Notes: generated by a model not told the origin, from the sequence alone. A stretch of DNA of 64,000 bases from Hyphomicrobiales bacterium (GCA_900468535.1 UBTY01000052.1:62001-126000), one strand, 5' to 3'. Positions 34,627-44,027 are shown, counted from the first letter of the stretch. Numbers and translations: made by a program.

Positions 34627-35388
34627 ATGAAGCATCCAGGCAAGATGAAGCAAGAGCTGGTGCAGCACGATACCTCACCACTTTACGCCGGCGTCAAGCA
34701 AATGATTCTTGATCGGATCCATAGCGGCGAATGGCCTCCGAAATTTCGAGTTCCTTCGGAAAATGAACTGGTTAGCGAACTCGGCGTCAGCAAGATGACC
34801 GCCAATCGCGCCCTTCGGGAACTCGCCAACGAAGGTGAACTGGTCAGAATCCAAGGTGTTGGGTCCTTCGTTGCAGAGCGCAAAGGCTATTCGGCGCTCT
34901 TCGAGGTCCGCAATATAGCCGACGAGATTGCCGAACGCGGCCACGTTCACGATGCATCCGTGATCGTATTGGCATCGGAAACAGCCTCCCCGGAGGTCGC
35001 CGATGCACTTGATCTCGAAATCGCGGCGCCCGTTTTCCATTCCCTCGTCGTACACAGTGAGAACGGTGTCCCGGTGCAAATTGAGGACCGCTTCGTCAAT
35101 CCGGCGGCCGCACCCGACTACCTCGCGCAGGACTTCTCTTCCCTGACGCCGAACGCCTATCTAACATCAACCGCGCCGCTCAGTGGCTCGGAGCATGTGG
35201 TTGAAGCCGTTATGCCGCAGGCGTGGGAGTGTAAACTGCTGACGATTCTGAGAAGCGAGCCCTGCCTGTCGATCCGGCGCAGAACATGGTCGGGGCAACA
35301 CGTGGTGTCGACGGCCCGCCTTATCTACCCGGCAAGCCGATATCGCCTGGAGAGCCGAAGCGGCAAGCCCGCCGATGATCAAGCTTAG
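34627..35388 (+). CDS. GntR-family regulator, HutC subfamily
   Basis: A 253-residue repressor. The winged helix occupies about residues 18-85, with PSENELVSELGVSKMTANRALRELA cut here as its recognition region (about 41-65), and a UTRA/HutC effector domain covers the rest, with HSLVVHSENGVPVQIEDRFV near 140-160. Start ATG 34627 is used; ATG 34645 is an alternative. HutC represses histidine use and responds to urocanate, so its pairing with a histidase-fold enzyme here is telling. It is transcribed divergently from the importer-lyase operon and probably controls it through the palindrome at 34543-34556. Confidence 0.88.
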   Translation: MKHPGKMKQELVQHDTSPLYAGVKQMILDRIHSGEWPPKFRVPSENELVSELGVSKMTANRALRELANEGELVRIQGVGSFVAERKGYSALFEVRNIADEIAERGHVHDASVIVLASETASPEVADALDLEIAAPVFHSLVVHSENGVPVQIEDRFVNPAAAPDYLAQDFSSLTPNAYLTSTAPLSGSEHVVEAVMPQAWECKLLTILRSEPCLSIRRRTWSGQHVVSTARLIYPASRYRLESRSGKPADDQA

Positions 35389-35399
35389 TTGTATATGGG
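35389..35399. promoter_or_regulatory. Second copy of the HutC-like half-site
   Basis: GTTGTATATGG directly follows the regulator stop codon and repeats the eleven bases found at 34539. The palindromic continuation is missing here (GATTAACC follows). It could be an auxiliary operator or the remnant of a duplication. Confidence 0.35.
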
Positions 35400-35562
35400 A
35401 TTAACCCTGCGAATTTTGCATACCTAAATTAGTCAACCACCAATTAAATGCGTGGAAAGCCTTTTGCGCCCTTGGCGATCTCAGCGACGCGCTGCATAAT
35501 GGGTGCGTTACGAAGGTCGCGACTATCGGCATCAGACCGTCCCGGATTTCGTGTAAGCATTT

Positions 35563-35587
35563 GGAACAATAGCGAGTCTGACGCGTT
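35563..35587 (+). promoter_or_regulatory. EcfG-type general stress promoter
   Basis: GGAAC at 35563-35567 and CGTT at 35584-35587 are 16 bases apart, the consensus spacing of the alphaproteobacterial general stress sigma factor EcfG/RpoE2 (GGAAC-N16-CGTT). It lies 64 bases before the prkA start and is correctly oriented. The match is exact, which makes stress control of the prkA-yeaH-spoVR operon likely. Confidence 0.75.
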
Positions 35588-35650
35588 TATATTACGCGAG
35601 CCGACATGCAGCGATCCCGTCTAACCCAACCGGCCGCGGGAGAGCATATT

Positions 35651-37600
35651 ATGCCAAAAAGCGAAAGCGACGTGTTCGATCTTTTTGCGGAGATCTATAC
35701 GAGCGCCGCTCAGGAAGAGTTAAGCCTTCAGGAATATCTCCTTGCTTGCCGGGACGACAAGCGAATGTATGCCACGGCCCAGGAGCGGATGGTCGAGGCA
35801 ATCGGTGAGCCCACACTGGTCGATACCAGCGCCGACGAGCGCTTGGGACGCATCTTCTCGAACAGAACAGTCAAGATTTATCCGTCCTTCGCCGATTTCT
35901 ACGGCATGGAGGACACGATCGAGCGTATCGTCGGCTATTTCCGATATGCCGCGCAGGGCCTCGAGGAGCGCAAGCAGATCCTTTATCTTCTCGGACCGGT
36001 TGGCGGCGGCAAGTCGTCGCTGGCGGAGCGGTTGAAGAGGCTGATGGAACGCTTCCCAATCTACACCCTCGCCATCGATGGGCAAGTCAGCCCGATCTTC
36101 GAGTCCCCTCTTGGTCTATTCCACCCCGATCGCATGGCCGATCTGCTCGAGGATAAATACGGCATTGCACGACGTCGCCTGACGGGCCTCATTTCTCCCT
36201 GGGCAACAAAACGGCTCGACGAACTTGGCGGCGATATATCCCGCTTCAGTGTGGTCAAGCTCATGCCTTCGCGTCTCCGGCAAATTGCCATCGCCAAGAC
36301 GGAACCGGGCGACGAAAACAATCAGGACGTCTCCGCGCTTGTCGGCAAGGTGGATATCCGCCAGCTCGAAAACTACAGCCAGGCCGACCCCGATGCTTAC
36401 TCCTACAGCGGCGGCCTGAACCGGACGACGCAGGGCCTGCTGGAATTCGTTGAAATGTTCAAGGCACCGATCAAGGTGCTGCATCCACTGCTGACGGCGA
36501 CGCAGGAAGGCAGCTATAACGGCACCGAGAATTTCGGCGCCTTCCCTTACCAAGGCATCGTTGTCGCTCACTCGAACGAATCCGAGTGGCAGCAATTCAA
36601 GAACAACCGTAACAACGAAGCCTTCCTTGACCGCATCCTCGTGGTGAAGGTTCCATATTGCCTTCGGGTAACGGAAGAACGCCTCATCTACGAAAAGCTG
36701 CTGCGTGAAAGCGAGCTTTCCAAGAGCCCTTGTGCGCCGGAGGTCCTTGAGAACCTCAGCCGCTTCACTGTATCGACCCGGCTTGCCCGACACGAGAACT
36801 CGCCACTCCACACGAAGATGCGGGTTTACGATGGTGAGAACCTCAAGGACACCGATCCCAAGGCCAAGTCGGTGCAGGAGTATCGCGACGCCGCCGGCGT
36901 TGACGAGGGTATGACGGGTATCAGTACCCGCTTTGCCTTCAAGGTGCTCTCCGAAACCTTCAACTACGATACGAAAGAAGTCGCGGCCGACCCCGTGCAC
37001 CTGATGTATATTCTCGAACAGGCGATCCGGCGCGAGCAGTTCCCGAAGGAAACCGAAGCCTCCTACCTCGACTTTATCAAGACCGAGATTGCGGGCCGCT
37101 ATGCTGAATTCATTGGCCATGAAATTCAGAAGGCCTATCTGGAATCCTATAGCGAATACGGTCAGAACCTGTTTGATCGCTATATCGCATACGCCGATGC
37201 CTGGCTGGAGGATCAGGATTTCAAGGATCCGGATACCGGGCAGATCCTCAACCGCGAAATCCTCGACAGCGAACTGTCCCAGATCGAAAAACCGGCGGGT
37301 ATCGCCAATCCCAAGGACTTCCGCAACGAGGTGGTCAAGTTCACCCTGCGCGCACGCGCCCGAAACAATGGCCGCAACCCCTCGTGGACGAGCTACGAAA
37401 AGCTTCGCGAGGTCATCGAGAAACGCATGTTCGGGCAAGTCGAAGACCTGCTGCCTGTCATCAGCTTCGGCTCGAAGAAGGACAGCACGACCGAGAAGCA
37501 GCATGCCGAATTCGTCCAGCGTATGACGGAGCGCGGTTACACCGTACGCCAGGTACGCCGACTCGTTGACTGGTACATGCGAGTAAACAAGGCCGGTTGA
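35651..37600 (+). CDS. prkA: PrkA family serine protein kinase
   Basis: A 649-residue PrkA/YeaG protein. ATG 35651 follows GGGAGAG; an upstream in-frame ATG at 35606 would overlap the promoter's transcription start region. The N-terminal AAA-type domain has Walker A GPVGGGKSS (residues 115-123) and the kinase-like C-terminal domain follows from about residue 430. PrkA phosphorylates proteins under nutrient and stress conditions, and in enterobacteria YeaG works with YeaH. It is followed by yeaH-like and spoVR-like genes at 25 and 11 bases, the conserved three-gene set. Confidence 0.93.
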   Translation: MPKSESDVFDLFAEIYTSAAQEELSLQEYLLACRDDKRMYATAQERMVEAIGEPTLVDTSADERLGRIFSNRTVKIYPSFADFYGMEDTIERIVGYFRYAAQGLEERKQILYLLGPVGGGKSSLAERLKRLMERFPIYTLAIDGQVSPIFESPLGLFHPDRMADLLEDKYGIARRRLTGLISPWATKRLDELGGDISRFSVVKLMPSRLRQIAIAKTEPGDENNQDVSALVGKVDIRQLENYSQADPDAYSYSGGLNRTTQGLLEFVEMFKAPIKVLHPLLTATQEGSYNGTENFGAFPYQGIVVAHSNESEWQQFKNNRNNEAFLDRILVVKVPYCLRVTEERLIYEKLLRESELSKSPCAPEVLENLSRFTVSTRLARHENSPLHTKMRVYDGENLKDTDPKAKSVQEYRDAAGVDEGMTGISTRFAFKVLSETFNYDTKEVAADPVHLMYILEQAIRREQFPKETEASYLDFIKTEIAGRYAEFIGHEIQKAYLESYSEYGQNLFDRYIAYADAWLEDQDFKDPDTGQILNREILDSELSQIEKPAGIANPKDFRNEVVKFTLRARARNNGRNPSWTSYEKLREVIEKRMFGQVEDLLPVISFGSKKDSTTEKQHAEFVQRMTERGYTVRQVRRLVDWYMRVNKAG

Positions 37601-37625
37601 CGATGACGAAGCGAGGGGTTGGCAC

Positions 37626-38942
37626 ATGCCAAATTTCATCGATCGCCGGCTCAACCCGAAGGACAAAAGTCTCGGGAATCGGCAGCGTTTTCTAAAGCGT
37701 GCGCGTGAGGAACTGAAGCGTGCGATCAAGGATCAGGTAAAGTCAGACAGAATAGTGGACGTCGACGCGGCGCACGGCGTCCCCATGCCAACCCGCGGCG
37801 CGGGCGAGCCCACGTTTAGCCCATCGCTTGGAAGCGGAAAGCGCCAGCATGTGCTGCCGGGCAACCGTGATTACTCCGCCGGTGATCGCCTGACCAAACC
37901 GGAAGGAGGAGCCGGCGGAAGCGGAAGGGGAGCCGGCCGGGGAGAAGGCGAAGACGAATTCCAGTTCATCCTCTCCAGGGAAGAGGTTCTCGACCTGTTT
38001 TTCGAGGATCTCGAGCTCCCTGACATGGTCAAGCTGAACCTGAAGGAGACGGTTACCTTCAAGACCCATCGCGTCGGCTTTACGACCGCGGGAACGCCAA
38101 CAAACATCAACATCGGGCGAACGATGCGCAACAGCTTCGGCCGGCGCATTGCATTGCAACGCCCAAGCGAAAAGCAGCTGCTCGCCGTTGCGAACGAGAT
38201 AGCCGAACTTGAAGGCGAGCAGCCGATGTCGGCTCAGACCAACAAACGTCTCAAGGCACTTCGCGACGAGCTGACCGTGCTTGAGAAACGTCGCAGGCGC
38301 ATTTCCTACGTGGACCCCGTTGACGTCAGGTTCAATCGCTTCGAGCGCCAGCCGGTGCCCAATGCCAACGCTGTCATGTTTTGCCTCATGGATGTTTCCG
38401 CATCGATGGGCGAGCGGGAAAAGGACCTCGCGAAACGGTTCTTCGTATTGCTCCACCTCTTTCTCAAGCGACGTTACGAACGGATAGACATCGTCTTCAT
38501 TCGCCACACGGACGAAGCGCGGGAAGTCGACGAGGAGACGTTCTTCTACAGCAAGCAGAGCGGCGGCACGGTTGTCTCAACGGCACTTGAAGAGATGCTG
38601 CGGATCATCGACGAACGCTACCCTGCGGATTTGTGGAACATCTACGCGGCTCAGGCCTCGGACGGCGATAACACCAGCGGCGATTCTGATCGTTGCGCGG
38701 CCCTCCTCCGCCAGGAGGTCATGCGGCTCTGCCAATATTATGCCTATGTCGAAATCATCGACGAACGCGAAACGGAGATATTCGGATCGACTGACAACGG
38801 GACTTCGCTCTGGCGCGCGTATCGCACCGTCGATGGCGAAATTCCGAACTTCCAGATGGCGCGCATTGCCCGGCCCGCGAATATCTATCCGGTGTTTCGC
38901 AAGCTGTTTACCCGGCAAGCAGCCGTACGTGCTCGCAGCTAG
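37626..38942 (+). CDS. YeaH/YhbH family protein (DUF444)
   Basis: A 438-residue soluble protein. It has a charged N-terminus (FIDRRLNPKDKSLGNRQRFL), a glycine-rich linker at about residues 96-115, and a von Willebrand A-like C-terminal half with the MIDAS-type sequence MFCLMDVSASMGEREK near residues 255-270. This matches YeaH/YhbH, the constant partner of PrkA in stress and stationary-phase physiology. The role is probably as effector or adaptor of the kinase; the biochemical activity is not known. Confidence 0.92.
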   Translation: MPNFIDRRLNPKDKSLGNRQRFLKRAREELKRAIKDQVKSDRIVDVDAAHGVPMPTRGAGEPTFSPSLGSGKRQHVLPGNRDYSAGDRLTKPEGGAGGSGRGAGRGEGEDEFQFILSREEVLDLFFEDLELPDMVKLNLKETVTFKTHRVGFTTAGTPTNINIGRTMRNSFGRRIALQRPSEKQLLAVANEIAELEGEQPMSAQTNKRLKALRDELTVLEKRRRRISYVDPVDVRFNRFERQPVPNANAVMFCLMDVSASMGEREKDLAKRFFVLLHLFLKRRYERIDIVFIRHTDEAREVDEETFFYSKQSGGTVVSTALEEMLRIIDERYPADLWNIYAAQASDGDNTSGDSDRCAALLRQEVMRLCQYYAYVEIIDERETEIFGSTDNGTSLWRAYRTVDGEIPNFQMARIARPANIYPVFRKLFTRQAAVRARS

Positions 38943-38953
38943 GGAATCAGCAT

Positions 38954-40489
38954 ATGGCGAAACGAGCGACCTCATCCCTGCTGTTTACCGGATCGGACTG
39001 GAATTTCACCACGCTCTCGCGAGCCTACGACGCGATCGAAACGATTGCACTCGATGAAATGGGGCTCGACGTCTATCCGAACCAGCTGGAGATCATCTCC
39101 TCCGAACAGATGCTCGACGCCTATTCCTCGGTCGGCATGCCGCTGATGTATCAGCATTGGTCCTTCGGAAAGCGGTTCATCTTCGAGGACAACCTCTATC
39201 GGAGAGGCCAACGCGGACTGGCCTACGAGCTGGTGATCAACTCCAACCCCTGCATCACCTATCTGATGGAAGAGAATACGATGGCGATGCAGGCGCTTGT
39301 CACCGCGCATGCCTCCTTCGGCCATAACCACTTCTTCAAGAACAATTATCTGTTCCGCCAGTGGACCGATGCCGGCGCGATCCTCGGCTATATGGACTTC
39401 GCCAAGAAGTACATTGCCAAGTGCGAGGAGCGACATGGCACCGATGCAGTAGAAGCCATCCTTGATTCCGCTCATGCCTTGATGGACCACGGCGTTTTCC
39501 GATATCGGCGTCCACCGAGATTATCTTCGGAGAAGGTACGGGAAAGAGCGCGCGAACGTCTGGAGTACGAGGAGCAGACCTACAGCGATCTTTGGCGAAC
39601 ACTGCCGCTCTCCACAGAAAGCCGGGACGCGGAAGAGGCTGAGCGCAATGCTTCCGAGCGCAAGAAAGTGCTGAACCTTCCGGAAGAAAACCTCCTCTAC
39701 TTCATTGAGAAGCACAGTCTCATCCTTGAGCCATGGCAGCGCGAGATCCTGCGCATCGTGCGCGTCATCGCGCAGTATTTCTATCCCCAGCGACAGACCA
39801 AGGTGATGAACGAAGGCTGCGCGACTTTCGTGCACTACACAATCATCAACCGGTTGTTCGACCAGGGAAGGCTGAGCGAAGGCAATATGCTGGAGCTGCT
39901 CAAGAGTCACTCGAACGTGGTTTTCCAACCCGACTTCGACGATCCGCGCTTTCCGGGCATCAATCCCTACGCGCTCGGTTTTGCGATGATGCAGGACATC
40001 GAACGGATATGCATGAATCCGACGTCTGAGGACAGGGAGTGGTTCCCCTCCTTCGCCGGCAACGGCAACTCGCGCGAAACCCTTCTCGACGCCTGGGCCA
40101 ATCATCGCGACGAGTCTTTCATCCTGCAATATCTGAGCCCGAACCTTATCCGCAAGTTCCGGCTTTTCCTGCTGTCCGATGTCGCCACGGACAAGTACTG
40201 TGACGTTACGTCCATTCATGATGAAAGGGGCTATGCCGCCGTGCGCAAGGCGCTTGCCCGCAGCTATGATGTCGGCAGCCGGCAACCTGACATCCAGGTC
40301 GTCGATGTCGATCTGCTCGGCGATCGCCAATTGCGGTTGAAGCACACCGTGTCCGACGGAATTCTGCTGGACGAGGCAAGCCGCGACGAGACGTTGAGGC
40401 ATATCCGCCATCTCTGGGGCTATGAAGTCAGTCTCGCAGGTGTCGACCGAGAGTCGGACAACCTTCTCTACGAGTGCTCGACAAGCTAA
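38954..40489 (+). CDS. spoVR: SpoVR family protein (YcgB-like)
   Basis: A 511-residue cytoplasmic protein matching SpoVR/YcgB. Recognisable segments are HWSFGKRFIFEDNLYRRGQ near residue 67, ALVTAHASFGHNHFFKNNY near 113, and NEGCATFVHYTIINRLFDQG near 290. SpoVR acts in spore cortex formation in Bacillus, but in non-sporulating bacteria it travels with prkA and yeaH, as here, eleven bases after the latter. It is probably part of the same stress-controlled operon. The following 271 bases, to the PAS gene, hold no gene I can support. Confidence 0.92.
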   Translation: MAKRATSSLLFTGSDWNFTTLSRAYDAIETIALDEMGLDVYPNQLEIISSEQMLDAYSSVGMPLMYQHWSFGKRFIFEDNLYRRGQRGLAYELVINSNPCITYLMEENTMAMQALVTAHASFGHNHFFKNNYLFRQWTDAGAILGYMDFAKKYIAKCEERHGTDAVEAILDSAHALMDHGVFRYRRPPRLSSEKVRERARERLEYEEQTYSDLWRTLPLSTESRDAEEAERNASERKKVLNLPEENLLYFIEKHSLILEPWQREILRIVRVIAQYFYPQRQTKVMNEGCATFVHYTIINRLFDQGRLSEGNMLELLKSHSNVVFQPDFDDPRFPGINPYALGFAMMQDIERICMNPTSEDREWFPSFAGNGNSRETLLDAWANHRDESFILQYLSPNLIRKFRLFLLSDVATDKYCDVTSIHDERGYAAVRKALARSYDVGSRQPDIQVVDVDLLGDRQLRLKHTVSDGILLDEASRDETLRHIRHLWGYEVSLAGVDRESDNLLYECSTS

Positions 40490-40760
40490 GGCGGGTTGCA
40501 CACCTCAGGCGACTGCCAACCGCAAGCCCAGTCTTATCGATATTTTCTGGCCCGGGACATGGATCGGCAGGTTGACTCGCCGAGGTGGTTGCCGTGGCCC
40601 GGCGTCAAATCCTCAATTCAGAAAAATCAGACGGTGAATAACGCCGAAGCGAATGAACACCGCAACAATACTCTTGAAGTCTCTAAAACAAGCCCTACTA
40701 AATTAAAGAAACAATTTTTCTATTGGGAGGAGTGATTCCATTGCAGATCACTCAAATTTC

Positions 40761-41123
40761 ATGGCGGAAATACTTTCCATCTCTCCGATTGAGGCTGGGA
40801 TATTCGCTTGGGATCTCAGCAAGAACCTGGTCTATGGCGATTCCGCCCTGGCATCGCTCTTTGGGCTAAGCGCCAAGGAAACAGCCCATGGGCTGCCGGT
40901 AGAAGATTATCTGGAACGCGTTCATCCGGACGATCGGCCTCGGCTTGCGAAGGTCATTCGTGACACGATCCTTTCTCAGTTGCCGCTACAGGAATCCTAT
41001 CGCGCCCAACAGAGGAATGGGATCTATGTGGCGGTGGTATGCTTCGGACGCAGTTTCAGCGATCGCAGCGGTATTCCCGTCCTGTATTCCGGGATTGTCG
41101 TTCCAGCTGGCGATGACGGCTGA
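40761..41123 (+). CDS. Small PAS-domain protein
   Basis: A 120-residue single PAS (PAS-3-like) domain: GIFAWDLSKNLVYGDSALAS, then LFGLSAKETAHGLPVEDYLE, then RVHPDDRPRL and a C-terminal strand GIPVLYSGIVVPA. No output domain is attached, so it may sense a ligand and act on a partner, perhaps the convergent LuxR-type regulator that ends 21 bases away. The start is odd: the only good Shine-Dalgarno (GGGAGGAG, 40725-40732) is 28 bases before ATG 40761, while an in-frame ATT codon at 40740 sits at normal spacing and would add seven residues. Confidence 0.7.
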   Translation: MAEILSISPIEAGIFAWDLSKNLVYGDSALASLFGLSAKETAHGLPVEDYLERVHPDDRPRLAKVIRDTILSQLPLQESYRAQQRNGIYVAVVCFGRSFSDRSGIPVLYSGIVVPAGDDG

Positions 41124-41144
41124 CGCTTGAACTTGCTCAGGACT

Positions 41145-42236
41145 TCAGAAACGGCGACGGGACAACAGCGCCACAAGCTCGCTCTGCCGCCGGGTTCCCG
41201 TTCGGTCAAAAATCGCACGTAGATGCGTCTTGGCGGTCTCGTAGGAAATGCGCTTCTCATCGGCGATAGACTGCAACGAACGACCATGAGTCAAAAGCAA
41301 GGCAATCTCGGCTTGCCTGCTCGTCAGTTTGAAATTGCTGATCAGCGTAAGCTCATCGAGGTCACTGGCCTGATTGGAGTCTTCGATCAGGCAAACACCG
41401 ACGGTATCCGCAAATACGTCTCCCAATCCGGAACCGAGGCGCTGCACGCGGATACCGAGCGGATGCTTGTCCTGCCGGGTCACCGCGATCGGACCCGATG
41501 GCCGCGACAGCCATAGTGCAGACGTCACAGCATCCATTCGCCGCTGGAGGCGGGCAGTCTCGACAGGCGATCGGCACACAAGACGCCCATTGCTGACCTG
41601 GAGGTCAGGGCCGAGCAACAATTGGGCGGCGCCGTTCACCCGAGTGACCTTTCCCTTGCGGTCAAAGAAGATGGCAGGCATCTTGCCGATCTCAAACGCG
41701 TCGGCCATGCCATCGATCCGCGAGCATTCCAATGCGCGCATCATGCGGTTGGCCGCTGTTAAACGTTCGCGCATCGCCTGAAAGACCGTTTCCTCAGCTT
41801 CGCGAAACGGCTCCTCGTCGAGGCGGCGGTGAAGGGTGAAGCACAGGATGTTGTCATCGACGCCGAAATCCACGATGCAGGTTCGGCCGATGCCGTATTT
41901 TGACTGAGCGCGATAATAGTCGCGGTTTTCGAAATCGTCACGTGACGAGTACGTCTGCTCAAGAACGGATCCGCTTTGGCGAAGCCTAGGTAACCCGCGT
42001 ACCCGCCACTCGTTATGGTTCCAGCCACCGTCAAAATAGCCCTCAAGCGCCGGGCCGAGGCTCTCGGTGGAAATCATGCCACCTGGAAATATTCCGGTCA
42101 TCGGAAGAATGTTGACACCGAAGGCCGACGTTGCCTGCCTTACGTCCTCGATAATCCTCGGCCACAAGCTTGTGTCGACTGCCGCTTCCAGCACTGTATC
42201 GAGAGCGCGATCAAGTCTTTCGATGTTTACGAGCAT
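41145..42236 (-). CDS. LuxR-type (GerE) transcriptional regulator
   Basis: A 363-residue regulator. The C-terminal LuxR helix-turn-helix spans about residues 300-360: LTSRQAEIALLLTHGRSLQS, then IADEKRISYETAKTHLRAIF. The N-terminal two thirds look like a PAS/GAF-type sensor, with AIFFDRKGKVTRVNGAAQLL near 195-214. ATG 42236 is preferred over 42263 because GGGGG precedes it. It is not linked to an autoinducer synthase. A 12-base palindrome lies just upstream of its ribosome site, which may be its own operator. Confidence 0.85.
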   Translation of the reverse strand: MLVNIERLDRALDTVLEAAVDTSLWPRIIEDVRQATSAFGVNILPMTGIFPGGMISTESLGPALEGYFDGGWNHNEWRVRGLPRLRQSGSVLEQTYSSRDDFENRDYYRAQSKYGIGRTCIVDFGVDDNILCFTLHRRLDEEPFREAEETVFQAMRERLTAANRMMRALECSRIDGMADAFEIGKMPAIFFDRKGKVTRVNGAAQLLLGPDLQVSNGRLVCRSPVETARLQRRMDAVTSALWLSRPSGPIAVTRQDKHPLGIRVQRLGSGLGDVFADTVGVCLIEDSNQASDLDELTLISNFKLTSRQAEIALLLTHGRSLQSIADEKRISYETAKTHLRAIFDRTGTRRQSELVALLSRRRF

Positions 42237-42245
42237 ATATGCCCC

Positions 42246-42257
42246 CTTGGCGCCAAG
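42246..42257. promoter_or_regulatory. Palindrome upstream of the LuxR-type gene
   Basis: CTTGGCGCCAAG is a perfect 12-base inverted repeat ending ten bases upstream of ATG 42236 and touching the GGGGG ribosome site. It could be an operator for autoregulation or fold to mask the ribosome site. Evidence is position and symmetry only. Confidence 0.35.
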
Positions 42258-42338
42258 ATACACGCCAAGGAAGAGGCTTCAAGCCAAAACTGAAGTATAA
42301 TTGCAGGCAACCGTACGTCTTGCGAAGAAAAGCAACCT

Positions 42339-43973
42339 TCAGATGTCGCGTACGCGGCGAGCCATTAGTTGTAGATCCTTGAAGGCCTGGTAGCGGTCGG
42401 CGTGAAGTGCCGCGGTTTCCGGCGCAGGCTCATATCTCTGCGCCTCCGCACTCAGGCTTTCCATTGCAGCGGGGATATGCTGAAACGCACCGGCTGCGAC
42501 AGCTCCGAGAATAGCCGATCCGAGAAGGACCGGTTCCTCGCTTGCCGTGCCAACAACAGGCTTGCCGCACGCATCCGCCAGAAGCTGGCGCACCAGATGA
42601 TGCTGGCCAGCACCACCGCTGATAACGACCTGCTGGATCTCGGCGCCATTGGCGGCCTGTGTATCAATGATCTGACGCAAGCCGTAGCCGATGCCGCAAA
42701 GTCCGGCGATGTAGAGCGCAACCAGACTGTCGAAATCGCGCTCCATATCGAGCCCGGCGATGACCGCGCGCGCGTTCGGATCCGCAAACGGCGCCCGATT
42801 GCCGAGAAATTCCGGGACGACATGAAGGCCGGTGGCGAGCCGCACGACAGCTGACGCGCTATCCGAGCCAGACATGGCCGCATCGGCAATCAAAACCGGC
42901 AGGGGAATTTTCAGTTGGCTTGCCTTGGCCGCGGCGTCCGTCGCCGCGGGATGGAAGGAGAGCAACTGGTCGATGGCGGCACCCGCCGCACTCTGGCCAC
43001 CTTCGTTCAGCCACATGCCTGGCACCATCGCGGAGTAATACGGTCCCCATACACCCGGCACGAAGACAGGTTCGGCCGTGGAGGTCATCGTGCAGGACGA
43101 TGTTCCGAAGACATAGGCGAGATTGTCCTGCGGCTTGCCACCGATCCCGACGGTACCGACACCGCCGGCGTGGGCGTCGATCATTCCGGTCGCCACCGCA
43201 GTTCCGGCTTTCAGGCCCATCGCCTGCGCTGCGCCCTCGGTCAACCCGTTGCCTAGGGGCGTGCCGGGGTCGACGATATCCGTGCCGATCCGAGTAAACC
43301 CTTCATCGGCCAAATCCTCAAGGCCGATCTTCGCGAAGTAGCTCGGATCCCATCGCCGCTCGTGGGCAACATAAGTCCACTTGCAAGTGACGGTGCACGT
43401 GGAGCGGCTGAGGTCACCCGTTGCCCGCCACGTCAGGAAGTCCGCGAGGTCGAAGAACTGCCATGCGGCATCGAAGACGTGACGCCTGTTCTCCTTGAGC
43501 CAGAGCAGCTTCGGCGTCTCCATCTCCGGTGAGATCCGCCCGCCGACATAGCGGAGAACATCGTGACCAAGTTCATTTATCCGCTCCGCCTGAGCGACGG
43601 CGCGATGATCCATCCAGACAATGATGTCGCGGCTGGGGTCGTCCGACGGTCCGACGGGAAGCGGACGTCCTCCCTCGCCCAGCACGACAAGCGAGCACGT
43701 CGCGTCAAACCCCAACCCGATCACATTTGCGGGGTCGATTGCCGCTGTCTCGACTACGCTTCGCACGGTCGTGCAGACGGCATCCCAGATCTGCGCGCTC
43801 GATTGCTCGACGATGGCGCCGGCCTCGCGGAACAGGCCGATGTCCTGTTTGGCGGCCGCAAGCATATTGCCGCCCAGATCAAACAGACCGGCCCGTGCGC
43901 TGCCGGTTCCGACATCTACACCGATGACATAACGTGGCGCGGCAGCCGCCGCCGTGTTTTGAGCGTTGGTCAT
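42339..43973 (-). CDS. FGGY-family pentulose kinase, probable D-ribulokinase
   Basis: A 544-residue FGGY carbohydrate kinase. The N-terminal phosphate-binding loop is YVIGVDVGTGSARAGLFD, WMDHRA follows near 115, the hinge glycines appear in IDAHAGGVGTVG near 265, and the adenosine motif VISGGAGQHHLVRQLLAD is near 450. The length and the sequence match the FGGY pentulose-kinase group that includes D-ribulokinase. Next to a ribitol dehydrogenase it would phosphorylate D-ribulose to ribulose 5-phosphate, feeding the pentose phosphate pathway. It is the last gene of the ribitol operon, 54 bases after the dehydrogenase. Confidence 0.87.
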   Translation of the reverse strand: MTNAQNTAAAAAPRYVIGVDVGTGSARAGLFDLGGNMLAAAKQDIGLFREAGAIVEQSSAQIWDAVCTTVRSVVETAAIDPANVIGLGFDATCSLVVLGEGGRPLPVGPSDDPSRDIIVWMDHRAVAQAERINELGHDVLRYVGGRISPEMETPKLLWLKENRRHVFDAAWQFFDLADFLTWRATGDLSRSTCTVTCKWTYVAHERRWDPSYFAKIGLEDLADEGFTRIGTDIVDPGTPLGNGLTEGAAQAMGLKAGTAVATGMIDAHAGGVGTVGIGGKPQDNLAYVFGTSSCTMTSTAEPVFVPGVWGPYYSAMVPGMWLNEGGQSAAGAAIDQLLSFHPAATDAAAKASQLKIPLPVLIADAAMSGSDSASAVVRLATGLHVVPEFLGNRAPFADPNARAVIAGLDMERDFDSLVALYIAGLCGIGYGLRQIIDTQAANGAEIQQVVISGGAGQHHLVRQLLADACGKPVVGTASEEPVLLGSAILGAVAAGAFQHIPAAMESLSAEAQRYEPAPETAALHADRYQAFKDLQLMARRVRDI

Positions 43974-44027
43974 GATCGTGGCCTTATAGATTCCGGTCTT
44001 CAGAGGTGCTGTGAGCCTAAGCGCCGA

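Noticed and set aside
36116..37729. A 537-codon minus-strand open frame
   Set aside because: It is wholly antisense to prkA, which has full family motifs and a promoter; the antisense translation shows no recognisable domain.
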